In this document: positions 43,350 to 52,500 of the stretch, one piece after another
Numbering within the stretch: position 1 is the first letter of the stretch
How the letters are laid out: the number at the start of each line of letters is the position of its first letter
Origin: JBFXAF01 sp050184585
Lineage (GTDB): Bacteria > Pseudomonadota > Alphaproteobacteria > Rhizobiales > Rhizobiaceae
Direction: 5' to 3'
Assembly (NCBI GenBank): GCA_050184585.1
Contig: JBFXAF010000008.1
Coordinates: forward strand, 1-64,000
Length of the DNA stretch: 64,000 bases
The notes under the pieces: generated by a model
What the model saw: the letters and a program-made list of their open reading frames with translations, nothing else
Databases searched by the model: none
What the model was told of the DNA's origin: nothing
Program-made: the position numbers and the translations under genes

Positions 43350-43396
43350 TTTGCGTCGCAAAACCTTTGGTGATTTAGTTTGTACACAAGCGATTT
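43350..43396 (+). promoter_or_regulatory. Candidate operators upstream of the Liv-type transporter operon
   Basis: A 13-bp perfect dyad TTTGCG-T-CGCAAA (43350-43362) and, 15 bp on, AGTTTGTACACAAGCGAT (43377-43394), containing the dyad TTGT-AC-ACAA, lie 75-120 bp before the binding-protein start. The second resembles sites before the molybdenum-hydroxylase operon (48853) and hyuA (60982). The binding protein is unidentified; the MarR at 55484 is a candidate. Confidence 0.4.
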
Positions 43397-43470
43397 TTCC
43401 GCTCCTGTCGGTGTGCGGAGCGGCACTTACGAATGCGGTACGAACGCGGAATAGAAACAGGGGAACCGTC

Positions 43471-44775
43471 ATGACTGAGCATCGCAAGACTTCCGGACTC
43501 CTCACCTCGAAACTGTCGCGCCGCACGGCGCTGAAAGGCCTCGGTGCAACGGCGGGCCTGGGGCTTGCGCCGGGTTTCGTGCGCTACGCGCAGGCGCAGA
43601 GCTCGGCGCCCATCAAGATAGGTTTCCAGTGCCATCGCACCGGCATCGGCGCTGCCTATGGCCGCTGGTACGAGAAGACGACCAACGCGGCGGTGGCGGC
43701 CATCAATGCTGCGGGCGGAATCAACGGCCGCCAGGTCGAGGTGGTCGTGGAGGATGACGGCACCGATCCCGCGCGCGGGGCCGAACTGGTCGGCAAGTTC
43801 GCCACCCAGCATGGCTGCGACGTCGCCTTCGGCACCCTGTTCAGCCACGTCGTCATCGGCTCGGCTCCCGCGGCGGGCGAGCACAAGATCCCCTACTACG
43901 TGGTGAGCGAGGGGCATCACGTCGCATCGACCAAGCTGAACCGCTACGTCTTCCAGCCGGGCATCACCGACGTTAAGAGCCAGATCCAGGCGATGGCGCC
44001 GTGGATCGCCGGCAATGTGGGCAAGAAGGTCACCCAGATATTCCCGGACTTCGCCTTCGGCTACGATCACCGCGACTACCTGCCGCCGGCGCTGAAGGCG
44101 CAGGGCGCCGATGTCATCGCGCAGATCGCCATCCCGCCGACGGAAAGCTCCTTCACCAAATACTTTCCGCAGATCCCCGCCGATACGGAAGTGCTCTACC
44201 ACGTCATGGTCGGACCGGCCGTGCTCACATTCGTCAAGGAGCTTGGCGAGTTCTATGGCTCGAACAAGCCGCAGCTCTTCGGCTTCATCGACTCGCTCGA
44301 AGCCGTGGACATCAACAGCCCCGGACTGGAGTTCCTCGACGGCTCGCACTTCTGGGAAGGCTCGCCCCGCTACGCGCAGGACAACGATTCCGACGCCCAG
44401 AAGGCCTACCGTGCGGCCGTCGGGATCGACGAGAACGGCGCGGCGGTCGGCGATGCGAAGGACGTCTCGACGGCGGCCCACATGTTCGGCTGCTGGGAGA
44501 CCCTCTACGTCATAAAGCAGGCGATGGAGGCCGCTTCCTATTCCGGGACGCAAGATCGCGGCAAACTCGTCGAAGCGACCGAAGCGCTCACCGAGTTCGC
44601 CGAAGGTCCGGAGCACCCCCAGGGGGCCAAGACCTTCAACGGCAAGATACACCAGTGCTTCGGCGTCCAGAACATCTCCAAGGTCGAGGGCGGCAAGCTC
44701 AAGGTCGTGCACAAGACCTCGATCGAGGACGGGCTCTACGAGCCCGAGGGCGACTACACGACGATGGCGCTCTGA
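43471..44775 (+). CDS. Branched-chain amino acid-type ABC transporter substrate-binding protein
   Basis: A 434-aa periplasmic type I binding protein with a Tat signal (LSRRTALKGLGATAGLGLAP, about residues 15-34). The mature part opens IKIGFQCHRTGIGAAYGRWY and contains AAINAAGGINGRQVEVVVED, GTLFSHVVIGSAPAAGEHKI and a bilobal layout typical of the LivJ/urea/amide-binding group. ATG 43471 follows AGGGGAACC; the frame extending back to 42895 crosses the higBA region and is a shadow. It heads a complete Liv-type importer (to 48148). Family members also import aromatic acids and amides, so leucine-type substrates should not be assumed. Adjacent pncA and hydroxylase genes point to an N-heterocycle. 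Confidence 0.9.
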   Translation: MTEHRKTSGLLTSKLSRRTALKGLGATAGLGLAPGFVRYAQAQSSAPIKIGFQCHRTGIGAAYGRWYEKTTNAAVAAINAAGGINGRQVEVVVEDDGTDPARGAELVGKFATQHGCDVAFGTLFSHVVIGSAPAAGEHKIPYYVVSEGHHVASTKLNRYVFQPGITDVKSQIQAMAPWIAGNVGKKVTQIFPDFAFGYDHRDYLPPALKAQGADVIAQIAIPPTESSFTKYFPQIPADTEVLYHVMVGPAVLTFVKELGEFYGSNKPQLFGFIDSLEAVDINSPGLEFLDGSHFWEGSPRYAQDNDSDAQKAYRAAVGIDENGAAVGDAKDVSTAAHMFGCWETLYVIKQAMEAASYSGTQDRGKLVEATEALTEFAEGPEHPQGAKTFNGKIHQCFGVQNISKVEGGKLKVVHKTSIEDGLYEPEGDYTTMAL

Positions 44776-44864
44776 GCCGGCTTCCGGCCTTGCCGTGCCC
44801 CGATGTCCCCCTCCGGCCGTGTGGCCGGAGGGTTCCTCTCCGTGCTGCCTGAACCGTCGATAGA

Positions 44865-45746
44865 ATGGCCTTCGGTCCCTATCTCCTTCTCGCCACGCTC
44901 GAAGGCCTCGTCACCGCCGCGGTTCTGGCGCTCACCGCGCTGGGGCTCTCGCTCGTCTTTGGCGTCATGCGCATCGTCAACGTCGCGCATGGCGAGTTCT
45001 TCATGCTCGGCGCCGTGCTCGCCTGGTTCGTCACGGGTCTCGTCGGCGTCCATCCCGCGCTCGGCTTCGTGGCCGCGCTCGTCGTTGCCCCGCTCCTGGT
45101 GGGAGCGGTTGCACTTGTGTCGGAGCGGCTGGTGCTCAGGCGGCTCGACTACAACCCGGAAGCGACCATCGTCGCGACGATCGGCCTCCTCTACATCATC
45201 CAGCAGCTGGCGCTGTCGACCTTCGGGCCGGTGCCCCAACCCGTCGCGCCACCCTTCTCATTCCGCATCCAGTTCCCCTGGTTCGGGTATTCGGGGTACA
45301 AGGCGTCGGTCATCGTCGCCTCGGTCATGATCCTGGTCGGCGTCTGGTACGTGCTGACGCGCACCCGCATCGGCCTCCTGATGCGGGCGACGCAGTATGA
45401 CAGCGAGACGGCAAAGGCCTTCGCGATCCCGGTCGACCGTGTCTATGCGGGCGTGTTCGCGGCGGGCGCCATGCTGGCCGCGCTCGCCGCCGTGCTGATC
45501 GTGCCGATCAGCCAGGCGCACTATCTGATGGGGCGCGACCCGCTGCTCCTGTCCTTCATCGTCGTCATCATCGGCGGCCTGGGCTCCCTGCGCGGCACCG
45601 TGGTCGCCGCGCTGCTCATCGGCGTCAGCGACGGCGTCATCTCCGTCTTCTTTTCTCCCACGCTCGCCAAGATGATCGCGACGCTGGCCGTCGCGCTGGT
45701 CCTGGTCTTCAGGCCCTCTGGGTTGTTCGGAACCCCGCCGCGATGA
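44865..45746 (+). CDS. Liv-type ABC transporter permease (LivH)
   Basis: A 293-aa inner-membrane permease with about eight membrane segments. The LivH signature is ALGLSLVFGVMRIVNVAHGE (residues about 24-43), with IGGLGSLRGTVVAALLIGV near the C-terminus. It overlaps the LivM gene by 4 bp and lies 89 bp behind the binding-protein gene. Confidence 0.93.
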   Translation: MAFGPYLLLATLEGLVTAAVLALTALGLSLVFGVMRIVNVAHGEFFMLGAVLAWFVTGLVGVHPALGFVAALVVAPLLVGAVALVSERLVLRRLDYNPEATIVATIGLLYIIQQLALSTFGPVPQPVAPPFSFRIQFPWFGYSGYKASVIVASVMILVGVWYVLTRTRIGLLMRATQYDSETAKAFAIPVDRVYAGVFAAGAMLAALAAVLIVPISQAHYLMGRDPLLLSFIVVIIGGLGSLRGTVVAALLIGVSDGVISVFFSPTLAKMIATLAVALVLVFRPSGLFGTPPR

Positions 45747-46708
45747 TCGGTCGCGCGATCTCCAACCGGGACATCGCCCTGCACGGCGGCGTCGTCATCG
45801 CGCTCTTCGCGCTGAACTTCCTGCTGCCCGACTATCACCACGGGGTCCTGGCGCGCGTCATGGTCCTCGCCGTCTTCGCCATGGGCTACAACCTGCTGTT
45901 CGGCTACACGGGCCTGCTCAGCCTCGGCCATGCGATGTTCTTTTCCGCCGGCCTCTATGGCGCGGGACTGTCGATGGTGCATTTCGGCTGGACGCCGGCG
46001 CCGGCCTTCCTCGCGGGGCTCGCGGCGGGCGCGCTGCTTTCGGTCATCGTCGGCATTCTGGCGCTGAGGACGACCGGCGTCGCCTTCATGATCGTCACCA
46101 TGATGTTCGCCCAGGTCTTCTTTCTGGCGACGCTCTATTTCGGCGACTGGACACGCGGCGACGAGGGGCTGGTCATCCGCCAGGAGGCGCGGCGGATCGA
46201 AGTCGGGAGTTGGGGCCTCGACCTGACCTCGCCGGTCAGCCGCTACATGACCGCGCTGGCCCTGTTCTCGGTCGTGCTCGCGATCACGCTCGCCATCGTA
46301 CGCTCGCCGCACGGACGCGTGCTCGTCGCCATTCGCGAGAACGAGGAGCGGACGCGGATGCTCGGCTACGACGCCTTCGCCAACAAGCTCGCGGCGACGG
46401 TGGTCTCAGGCGTGATCTGCGCCGCCGCCGGCGCCGCCTGGGCGCTGCTCTTCGGCTATGTCGGTTCGACCTTCGCGTCGATCCAGTACTCGATCCTGCC
46501 CCTGCTCTGGGTGCTGACCGGCGGCGCGGCCACGACGCTCGGCCCGCTGATCGGAACGCTGTTCATGTACTATGTCGTCGACGTGACCAGCAGCTTCACG
46601 TCCGCGTGGCTCTTCGTGGTCGGCGCGGCGCTCATCGTGCTCATCCTGTTCTTCCCGAAGGGCGTGCTCGGCACGATCCGGCAACGGTGGGCGCCATGGC
46701 TGCCTTGA
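45743..46708 (+). CDS. Liv-type ABC transporter permease (LivM)
   Basis: A 321-aa permease with about eight to ten membrane segments. LivM hallmarks are MGYNLLFGYTGLLSLGHAMF, LRTTGVAFMIVTMMFAQVFF, IRENEERTRMLGYDAFANKL and GGAATTLGPLIGTLF. It starts inside the LivH stop (4-bp overlap), and its TGA overlaps the LivG start. Confidence 0.93.
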   Translation: MIGRAISNRDIALHGGVVIALFALNFLLPDYHHGVLARVMVLAVFAMGYNLLFGYTGLLSLGHAMFFSAGLYGAGLSMVHFGWTPAPAFLAGLAAGALLSVIVGILALRTTGVAFMIVTMMFAQVFFLATLYFGDWTRGDEGLVIRQEARRIEVGSWGLDLTSPVSRYMTALALFSVVLAITLAIVRSPHGRVLVAIRENEERTRMLGYDAFANKLAATVVSGVICAAAGAAWALLFGYVGSTFASIQYSILPLLWVLTGGAATTLGPLIGTLFMYYVVDVTSSFTSAWLFVVGAALIVLILFFPKGVLGTIRQRWAPWLP

Positions 46709-47448
46709 TGGAGCCGCTTCTCTCGACGCATGGCCTTTCGCGCTCGTTCGGCGGGCTGAAGGCGGTGGACAGCGTGGATTTCTCCGTCTCCAGGGGCGAG
46801 ATCAGAGGCATCATCGGCCCGAACGGGGCCGGCAAGACCACATTCGTCAGCCTGATCTGCGGACGCATCGCCCCATCGGCCGGCCGGATCGTCTTCGAGG
46901 GCGAAGACATCACCGCCCTCGCCGCCCACCGGCGCGTAAGGCGCGGCATCGCCTACACCTTCCAGATCACCAGCGTCTTCGCCCATCTCTCCGCCTTCGA
47001 CAACGTCGCGCTCGCCGTGCAGCGGCGGCTTCTCGACGGTCGGGCGACGCGTGGCGGGCGCGCCCTCAGGACGGGGGTGACCGAGGCGCTGCGCCGTACC
47101 GGGATAGCGGATCGGGCACAGACACCGGCCGGCCAGCTCGCCTACGGCCACCAGCGCCTTCTGGAGGTCGCCATGGGTCTGGCGCTGGAACCGCGCCTGC
47201 TCATACTCGATGAGCCTACCCAGGGCCTGTCGGACGGCGAGATCGAGAACTTCATCGAGCTGGTGAAGGACATCGCGCGCGACTCGACCGTGCTCCTGAT
47301 CGAACACAACATGCCCGTGGTCATGCGTCTGGCCGATCGCATCAGCGTGCTCGATGCCGGCCGCGTCCTGGCGGAGGGAACGCCCGAGGCGATCCGCGCC
47401 GATCGCGCCGTGCAGGACGCCTATCTCGGGGCCGGCGTCGATGCCTGA
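46708..47448 (+). CDS. Liv-type ABC transporter ATPase (LivG)
   Basis: A 246-aa ATPase (250 aa if ATG 46696 is used). Walker A is GPNGAGKTTFVSLICGR, with FQITSVFAHLSAFDNVALAV, the signature region LAYGHQRLLEVAMGLALEP, Walker B LLILDEPTQGLSDGEI and H-loop LIEHNMPVVM. ATG 46708 shares a base with the LivM stop (TGATG), which favours this start. A longer in-frame reading inside livM is a shadow. It pairs with the LivF ATPase that follows. Confidence 0.93.
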   Translation: MEPLLSTHGLSRSFGGLKAVDSVDFSVSRGEIRGIIGPNGAGKTTFVSLICGRIAPSAGRIVFEGEDITALAAHRRVRRGIAYTFQITSVFAHLSAFDNVALAVQRRLLDGRATRGGRALRTGVTEALRRTGIADRAQTPAGQLAYGHQRLLEVAMGLALEPRLLILDEPTQGLSDGEIENFIELVKDIARDSTVLLIEHNMPVVMRLADRISVLDAGRVLAEGTPEAIRADRAVQDAYLGAGVDA

Positions 47449-48148
47449 TGCGCTGACGATCCAGGGCCTCGACTGCTTCCACGGCACCGTGCAGGCCCTG
47501 CGATCCGTTTCGCTCACGCTGCGCAAGGGCGAGGTGCTGTGCGTGCTCGGACGTAACGGCGCCGGCAAGACGACGCTGCTCAAGGCCATCATGGGATTGT
47601 TGCCGGCTAGCGCGGGGTCCGTCCGGCTCGGGGATGTCGAGCTGACGATGCTGCCGGCCCACGAAGTTCCGAAGGCCGGCATCGCCTACGTGCCCCAGGG
47701 CCGGCGGCTGTTCGCCGAGCTCACGGTCGCCGAGAACATCGAGATCGGTCTCATGGCGCGGAGCAGGGGCGCGGCCGTTCGCGACCGGGTTCTCGATCTC
47801 TTCCCGGTCCTGGGCGAGAGGTTGCATCAACGCGCCGGCACTCTGTCGGGCGGCGAGCAACAGATGCTGGCCATGGCTCGCGCGCTGTGTCTCGAACCCG
47901 ACGTACTGCTCCTCGATGAACCGACCGAAGGTCTGATGCCGTCAATGATCGCGCGCATCCGGGAGACCATCGGCGGCCTGCGCGATCGCGGCGTTTCGAC
48001 CATCCTGGTGGAGCAGCGGGTAGAGGCCGTTCTGCCCGTGGCGGATCGCGTGCTCTTCATGGAGAACGGCCGCAGCCGCGAGACGGTCGATGTCGAGGAC
48101 CTGCGGCGCGATCCAAGCGCGGTCAGGCGCTACGTCGGAGTCGGGTAG
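47441..48148 (+). CDS. Liv-type ABC transporter ATPase (LivF)
   Basis: A 235-aa ATPase with Walker A GRNGAGKTTLLKAIMGL, Q-loop YVPQGRRLFAELTV, signature LSGGEQQMLAMARALC, Walker B VLLLDEPTEGLMPSMI and LVEQRVEAVL. It starts 8 bp inside the LivG gene. It is convergent with pncA, with one base between the stops. Confidence 0.94.
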   Translation: MPDALTIQGLDCFHGTVQALRSVSLTLRKGEVLCVLGRNGAGKTTLLKAIMGLLPASAGSVRLGDVELTMLPAHEVPKAGIAYVPQGRRLFAELTVAENIEIGLMARSRGAAVRDRVLDLFPVLGERLHQRAGTLSGGEQQMLAMARALCLEPDVLLLDEPTEGLMPSMIARIRETIGGLRDRGVSTILVEQRVEAVLPVADRVLFMENGRSRETVDVEDLRRDPSAVRRYVGVG

Positions 48149-48149
48149 T

Positions 48150-48746
48150 TCATTCCAGGGAGACGCCGGCTCCCCGCATCGCCGTCAGCATCGTCTCCAG
48201 CGAGCCCCCGAGATCGATGGCGCGGCAGGCGTCGAGCCTAACCGTGGTTTCGAATCCGAGGCGGGCGGCGTCGAGTGCTGAGTAGGCGACGCAGTAGTCG
48301 GTCGCCAGGCCGACGAGCGTGATCGCCCCGATGCCGCGTTCCCCCAGATAGCCCGCAAGGCCGGTCGGCGTGGTGCGGTCGTTCTCGAAGAAGGCGGAAT
48401 AGCTGTCGATCGCGGTTCTGAAACCCTTGCGCAGGATCAACTGCGCGTGGGTCCGGTTGAGATTGGGATGGAAGGCCGCGCCGGCCGACCCCTGGATGCA
48501 GTGATCCGGCCAAAGCGTCTGCGGCCCGTAGGGCATGTCGATGCTGTCGAACTGGGCCCTGCCCGCATGGCTCGAAGCGAAGCTCGAATGATGGGGCGGG
48601 TGCCAGTCCTGGGTCAGGACCATGTGATCGAAGGAAGGCGATATCGCATTGATCACCGGCACGATTTCGTCGCCGCCGGCGACGGCGAGAGCCCCGCCCG
48701 GGCAGAAGTCGTTCTGCACGTCGATCACCACCAGCGCCCTTGCCAT
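48150..48746 (-). CDS. pncA: Nicotinamidase (isochorismatase-family)
   Basis: Hydrolyses nicotinamide to nicotinate and ammonia. The 198-aa protein carries VVIDVQNDFCPGGALAV (catalytic Asp), MVLTQDWHPPHHSSFAS (metal histidines), TLWPDHCIQGSAGAAFH and the nucleophile Cys in LVGLATDYCVAYSALDA. ATG 48746 (MARALVVIDVQNDF) is chosen over an in-frame start 21 bp upstream. It converges on the Liv-type operon and lies close to pncB and the hydroxylase genes. It could feed nicotinate both to NAD salvage and to the oxidative genes at 48908-54035. Confidence 0.93.
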   Translation of the reverse strand: MARALVVIDVQNDFCPGGALAVAGGDEIVPVINAISPSFDHMVLTQDWHPPHHSSFASSHAGRAQFDSIDMPYGPQTLWPDHCIQGSAGAAFHPNLNRTHAQLILRKGFRTAIDSYSAFFENDRTTPTGLAGYLGERGIGAITLVGLATDYCVAYSALDAARLGFETTVRLDACRAIDLGGSLETMLTAMRGAGVSLE

Positions 48747-48852
48747 CCCCGATCTCCGCGAAGCCATCGTCGCACGACACCGGAAAACCCGGGGATCGTC
48801 AACACATCGGCCGGCGCAGCCTCGGCTTTGACACCGGCCGCCACCCTGATAT

Positions 48853-48872
48853 CATTTGCGTGCAAACGAAAT
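48853..48872 (+). promoter_or_regulatory. Candidate operator before the molybdenum hydroxylase operon
   Basis: CATTTGCGTGCAAACGAAAT contains the dyad TTTGC-GT-GCAAA. It lies 35 bp before the chosen start codon. Over its first 18 bases it matches the site at 60982 in 12 positions, and the six differences are all transitions. The regulator is unknown. Confidence 0.4.
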
Positions 48873-48907
48873 CCGGGGCGTTCCCGGCCTCCACCGGAGC
48901 CTACGCG

Positions 48908-49762
48908 TTGACGCGTTACGCCAAGCCCGAAACGGTCGAGGAAGCGCTGGCGCTGCTCGCCGCCGGTTCCTGGCGCGTGCTTGCGGGCGGCACCGACTTC
49001 TACCCGTCATTGGGCGCCAAGCCGTTGCGGGAGAACGTGCTCGACATCAACGGGCTCCAGGCGCTTCGGGGCATCTCCGAGGACACGGATGCCTGGACGA
49101 TTGGCGCGCGGACGACCTGGACCGACATCGTGCGCCAGCCGCTGCCTGCCGCGTTCGACGGGCTGAAGGCCGCCGCGCGGGAAGTGGGATCGATCCAGAT
49201 CCAGAATACGGGAACCGTCGCCGGCAACCTCTGCAACGCCTCGCCGGCGGCCGACGGCGTGCCCCCGCTCATGACCCTCGACGCGGAGGTCGAACTCGCA
49301 TCGAAGACGGGCCGACGCCGGCTCAGGCTCGAAGAGTTCGTGCTCGGCAATCGCAAGACCGGCCGCCGGACCGAAGAGCTTCTGGTCGCGATCCGCATAC
49401 CCAGGCTGTCGGCGGCCGGCCGGTCGGCCTTCGTCAAGCTCGGTGCGCGACGCTATCTCGTCATCTCCATTGCGATGGTCGCAGCGCGCATTGCGGTCGA
49501 CGGGGACGGACGGATCGCACAGGCGGCCATCGCGGTAGGGGCCTGCTCGGCGGTGGCGCGCCGGTTGCCTGAACTGGAATCCGACCTCATCGGCCGGCCG
49601 GCCGGCGGCAGGCTTGGCGACATCGTCGAAGACCGCCACCTGTGGCGGCTCTCGCCGATCGACGACGTGCGCGGCAGCGCCGCCTATCGGCGCGCCGCGG
49701 CGCGGGAGATCGTCGCGCGCGCATTGTCGGCGGCCACCGCGCGGGAAGCGCTTGCGGCATGA
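48908..49762 (+). CDS. Molybdenum hydroxylase FAD-binding subunit (CoxM/XdhB-like)
   Basis: A 284-aa FAD subunit of a xanthine-dehydrogenase-family enzyme. It shows the FAD-loop LLAAGSWRVLAGGTDFYPSL, VGSIQIQNTGTVAGNLCNAS (second FAD motif) and SPAADGVPPLMTLDAEVEL. The start is uncertain. TTG 48908 (LTRYAKPETVEEAL) with GGAG nearby fits the family start; GTG 48860 is the alternative. Its stop overlaps the large subunit start (ATGA). A separate FAD subunit suggests electrons go to NAD or another soluble acceptor rather than to a membrane cytochrome. Confidence 0.9.
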   Translation: MTRYAKPETVEEALALLAAGSWRVLAGGTDFYPSLGAKPLRENVLDINGLQALRGISEDTDAWTIGARTTWTDIVRQPLPAAFDGLKAAAREVGSIQIQNTGTVAGNLCNASPAADGVPPLMTLDAEVELASKTGRRRLRLEEFVLGNRKTGRRTEELLVAIRIPRLSAAGRSAFVKLGARRYLVISIAMVAARIAVDGDGRIAQAAIAVGACSAVARRLPELESDLIGRPAGGRLGDIVEDRHLWRLSPIDDVRGSAAYRRAAAREIVARALSAATAREALAA

Positions 49763-52500
49763 GCGGCGTGCCCATCATCATCGAGGTGAATGGCCGTCGC
49801 GCCGCCGTTTCCGCGCCTCCGGTCAAACGTCTCTCCGCCGTACTGCGCGAGGATCTTGGTCTCATGGGGACCAAGGTCGGCTGCGACGCGGGCGACTGCG
49901 GCGCCTGCACGGTGCTTATCGATGGCGACCCGGTCTGTGCCTGCCTCGTGCCCGCCGCGGGTGCCGCGGGCCGGAGCGTCACCACCGTCGAGGGGCTTGC
50001 GAACGATCGCGTCTCGGCGCTGCAGGCTTCGTTTCTCGCGCATGGCGCGGCGCAGTGTGGCATCTGTACGCCGGGATTGTTGGTGACGGCGACCGCCCTG
50101 CTGGCCGGCAACCCTCGTCCGTCGGAAGAGGAGACCCGCGACGCACTTGGCGGCGTGCTCTGCCGCTGCACCGGCTACCGCAAGATCATCGACGCCGTGA
50201 TGACGGCGCACGAGCATGATGCCGGCACCACAGCGGCGATGCCGGAGACCGGTCGCGCGGTCGGCGCGTCGCCGGCCCGGCTCGATGGCGGACCCAAGGT
50301 GATCGGCACGGAACGCTATGGCGCGGACGGCATCCCTTCCGACGCACTGGTCGTTCTGCCGATCCGTTCGCCGCACAACCATGCGAAGTTCGCCTTCGGC
50401 GACTTCGACCTCTTCATCCTCAACCATCCGGGCGTCCTGGCCGTCTACACCGCGCGGGACGTGCCGGGCCGCAACCGGTACGGCGTCATCCCGCCCTTCG
50501 CCGACCAGCCCGTGCTCGCCGAAGGCTGCGTGCGCTTCCGGGGCGAGGCCGTGGCCCTGGTCGCGGGCGAGCGGGGAGCCATCGCCGATCTCGATACGCG
50601 GGATTTCCCCGTCTTCTGGACGGAGCTGCCGTCGCTGATGGAGCCGCGCGAGGCGACGGCCGAACGCAGCGCGCCGATCCATCCGAACCGTCCGGGCAAC
50701 ATCCTGGTGCGGGGGCTGGTCGAGCGCGGCGACGCCGATGGCGCCATCGACGCTGCGGCCATCTCGGTCTCGGGCGAGATGGAGACCGCCTTCGTCGAAC
50801 ACGCCTACATCGAACCCGAAGCCGGCTGGGCCGAGATGGACGGCGATACGCTGGTGATCCGGGCATGCACCCAGGCGCCATACATGGACCGCGACGACAC
50901 GGCGCTGGTGCTCGGCCTGCCGCCCGCTAGGGTGCGCATCATTCCCACTGCGGCCGGCGGCGGCTTCGGCTCGAAACTGGACCTCTCGGTGCAGCCCTTC
51001 GTCGGCCTTGTGGCATTGAAGACCGGCAGGCCGGCCGGCCTGGTCTACAGCCGCCAGGAATCGATGATGTCGACCACCAAGCGGCATCCCGGCTCGATGC
51101 GCGCGACGCTCGCCGCCGACCGCTCGGGCCGCATCGTCGGCATGGTGTTCGACGGCGACTTCAACACCGGCGCCTATGCGAGCTGGGGTCCGACGGTGGC
51201 GAACCGCGTGCCTGTTCACGCCTCCGGGCCGTACCGCGTGCCGGACTATCGAGCGACCGCTCGGGCGATCCACACGCATGGACCGATCTCCGGCGCATTT
51301 CGCGGCTTCGGCGTGCCGCAGGCGACGATCATGCAGGAGACGCTGTTCGACGCTCTGGCCGACAGGGTCGGCGCCGACCGGCTGCAGATCCGCATCGACA
51401 ACGCGTTACGCGACGGCGACAGCACGGTGACCGGACAGGTGCTGGAAGCCGGTGTGGGCATCGCCGACTGCCTGGAGGCGCTGAAGCCGGCATGGGTCCG
51501 CGCGACTGGGGAAGCAGCGCGCCTCAATGCCGGCGACGGCATCGTGCGCCGCGGAATCGGCGTGGCGTCGTGCTGGTATGGCTGCGGCAACACCTCGCTT
51601 CCCAATCCCTCGACGATCCGCATCGCGGTCGCGGCCGACGGAGCGGTCGTGCTGCACCAGGGCGCGGTCGATATCGGCCAGGGCTCCAACACGGTGATTT
51701 CCCAGATCGCCGCCGACGCGCTCGGCTTGCCGCTGTCGTCGTTCCGGCTGAATGGCGGTGACACCGGACTGACGCCCGACGCCGGCAAGACCTCGGCTTC
51801 GCGCCAGACCTTCGTCACGGGCCGCGCCGCCGAGAAGGCCGGGCGCGCGTTGCGCGAGTCGATCCTGCGCCATGCCAACGTGTCGAGCGCGGCGAGCCTC
51901 GCCTTCGACGGATCGTCCATCGTCGTCGCCGAAGGCGATGTCCGCCGCCGGATCGCGCTGTCCGACCTGCCCGCCGACGCCGACGGCTATGTCTTCATCG
52001 CGGAGGAGACCTACGATCCGCCGACCACGCCGCTGGACGAGAAGGGCCAGGGCAAGCCCTACGCACAGTATGGCTGGGGGGCGCAGCTCGTCGAACTCGA
52101 CGTCGACACCCGGCTGGGCACGGTGAAGCTCGTGCGCATCACCGCCGCGCATGACGTCGGCAAGGCCATCAACCCGCTGATGGTCGAGGGACAGATAGAG
52201 GGCGGCATCGCGCAGGGTATCGGCATGGCGCTCATGGAGGAGTACATTCCCGGCCGGACCGAGAACCTGCACGACTACCTGATCCCGACCATCGGCGACG
52301 TGCCCCCCATCGACTGCATCCTCGTCGAGGTGCCTGACCCGGAGGGTCCGTCCGGCGCGAAGGGGCTCGGCGAGCACGTCCTGATCCCCACCGCGCCGGC
52401 GATCCTCAACGCGATCCGCCACGCCACCGGCGCGCTGGTGACCCGCCTGCCGGCGACACCCGACCGCGTGCTAGCGGCGATCCGGGAGGCCGCCCCATGA
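49759..52500 (+). CDS. Fused [2Fe-2S] and molybdopterin subunit of a xanthine-dehydrogenase-family hydroxylase
   Basis: A 913-aa fusion. Residues 1-160 form the small subunit: first cluster C42-x4-C47-x2-C50 (GCDAGDCGACTVLIDG) with Cys62, second cluster CGICTPG and LCRCTGYRK. Residues about 175-913 form the molybdenum subunit: TAAGGGFGSKLDLSVQPFV, GAFRGFGVPQATIMQE, DIGQGSNTVISQIAADALG and the catalytic Glu in GAKGLGEHVLIPTAPAI. Enzymes of this type hydroxylate N-heterocycles (nicotinate, purines, isoquinoline) or oxidise aldehydes and CO. The 6-hydroxynicotinate-reductase-like gene 4 bp downstream makes a nicotinate-type substrate attractive. Dedicated MoCo chaperone genes are not in the window. 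Confidence 0.92.
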   Translation: MSGVPIIIEVNGRRAAVSAPPVKRLSAVLREDLGLMGTKVGCDAGDCGACTVLIDGDPVCACLVPAAGAAGRSVTTVEGLANDRVSALQASFLAHGAAQCGICTPGLLVTATALLAGNPRPSEEETRDALGGVLCRCTGYRKIIDAVMTAHEHDAGTTAAMPETGRAVGASPARLDGGPKVIGTERYGADGIPSDALVVLPIRSPHNHAKFAFGDFDLFILNHPGVLAVYTARDVPGRNRYGVIPPFADQPVLAEGCVRFRGEAVALVAGERGAIADLDTRDFPVFWTELPSLMEPREATAERSAPIHPNRPGNILVRGLVERGDADGAIDAAAISVSGEMETAFVEHAYIEPEAGWAEMDGDTLVIRACTQAPYMDRDDTALVLGLPPARVRIIPTAAGGGFGSKLDLSVQPFVGLVALKTGRPAGLVYSRQESMMSTTKRHPGSMRATLAADRSGRIVGMVFDGDFNTGAYASWGPTVANRVPVHASGPYRVPDYRATARAIHTHGPISGAFRGFGVPQATIMQETLFDALADRVGADRLQIRIDNALRDGDSTVTGQVLEAGVGIADCLEALKPAWVRATGEAARLNAGDGIVRRGIGVASCWYGCGNTSLPNPSTIRIAVAADGAVVLHQGAVDIGQGSNTVISQIAADALGLPLSSFRLNGGDTGLTPDAGKTSASRQTFVTGRAAEKAGRALRESILRHANVSSAASLAFDGSSIVVAEGDVRRRIALSDLPADADGYVFIAEETYDPPTTPLDEKGQGKPYAQYGWGAQLVELDVDTRLGTVKLVRITAAHDVGKAINPLMVEGQIEGGIAQGIGMALMEEYIPGRTENLHDYLIPTIGDVPPIDCILVEVPDPEGPSGAKGLGEHVLIPTAPAILNAIRHATGALVTRLPATPDRVLAAIREAAP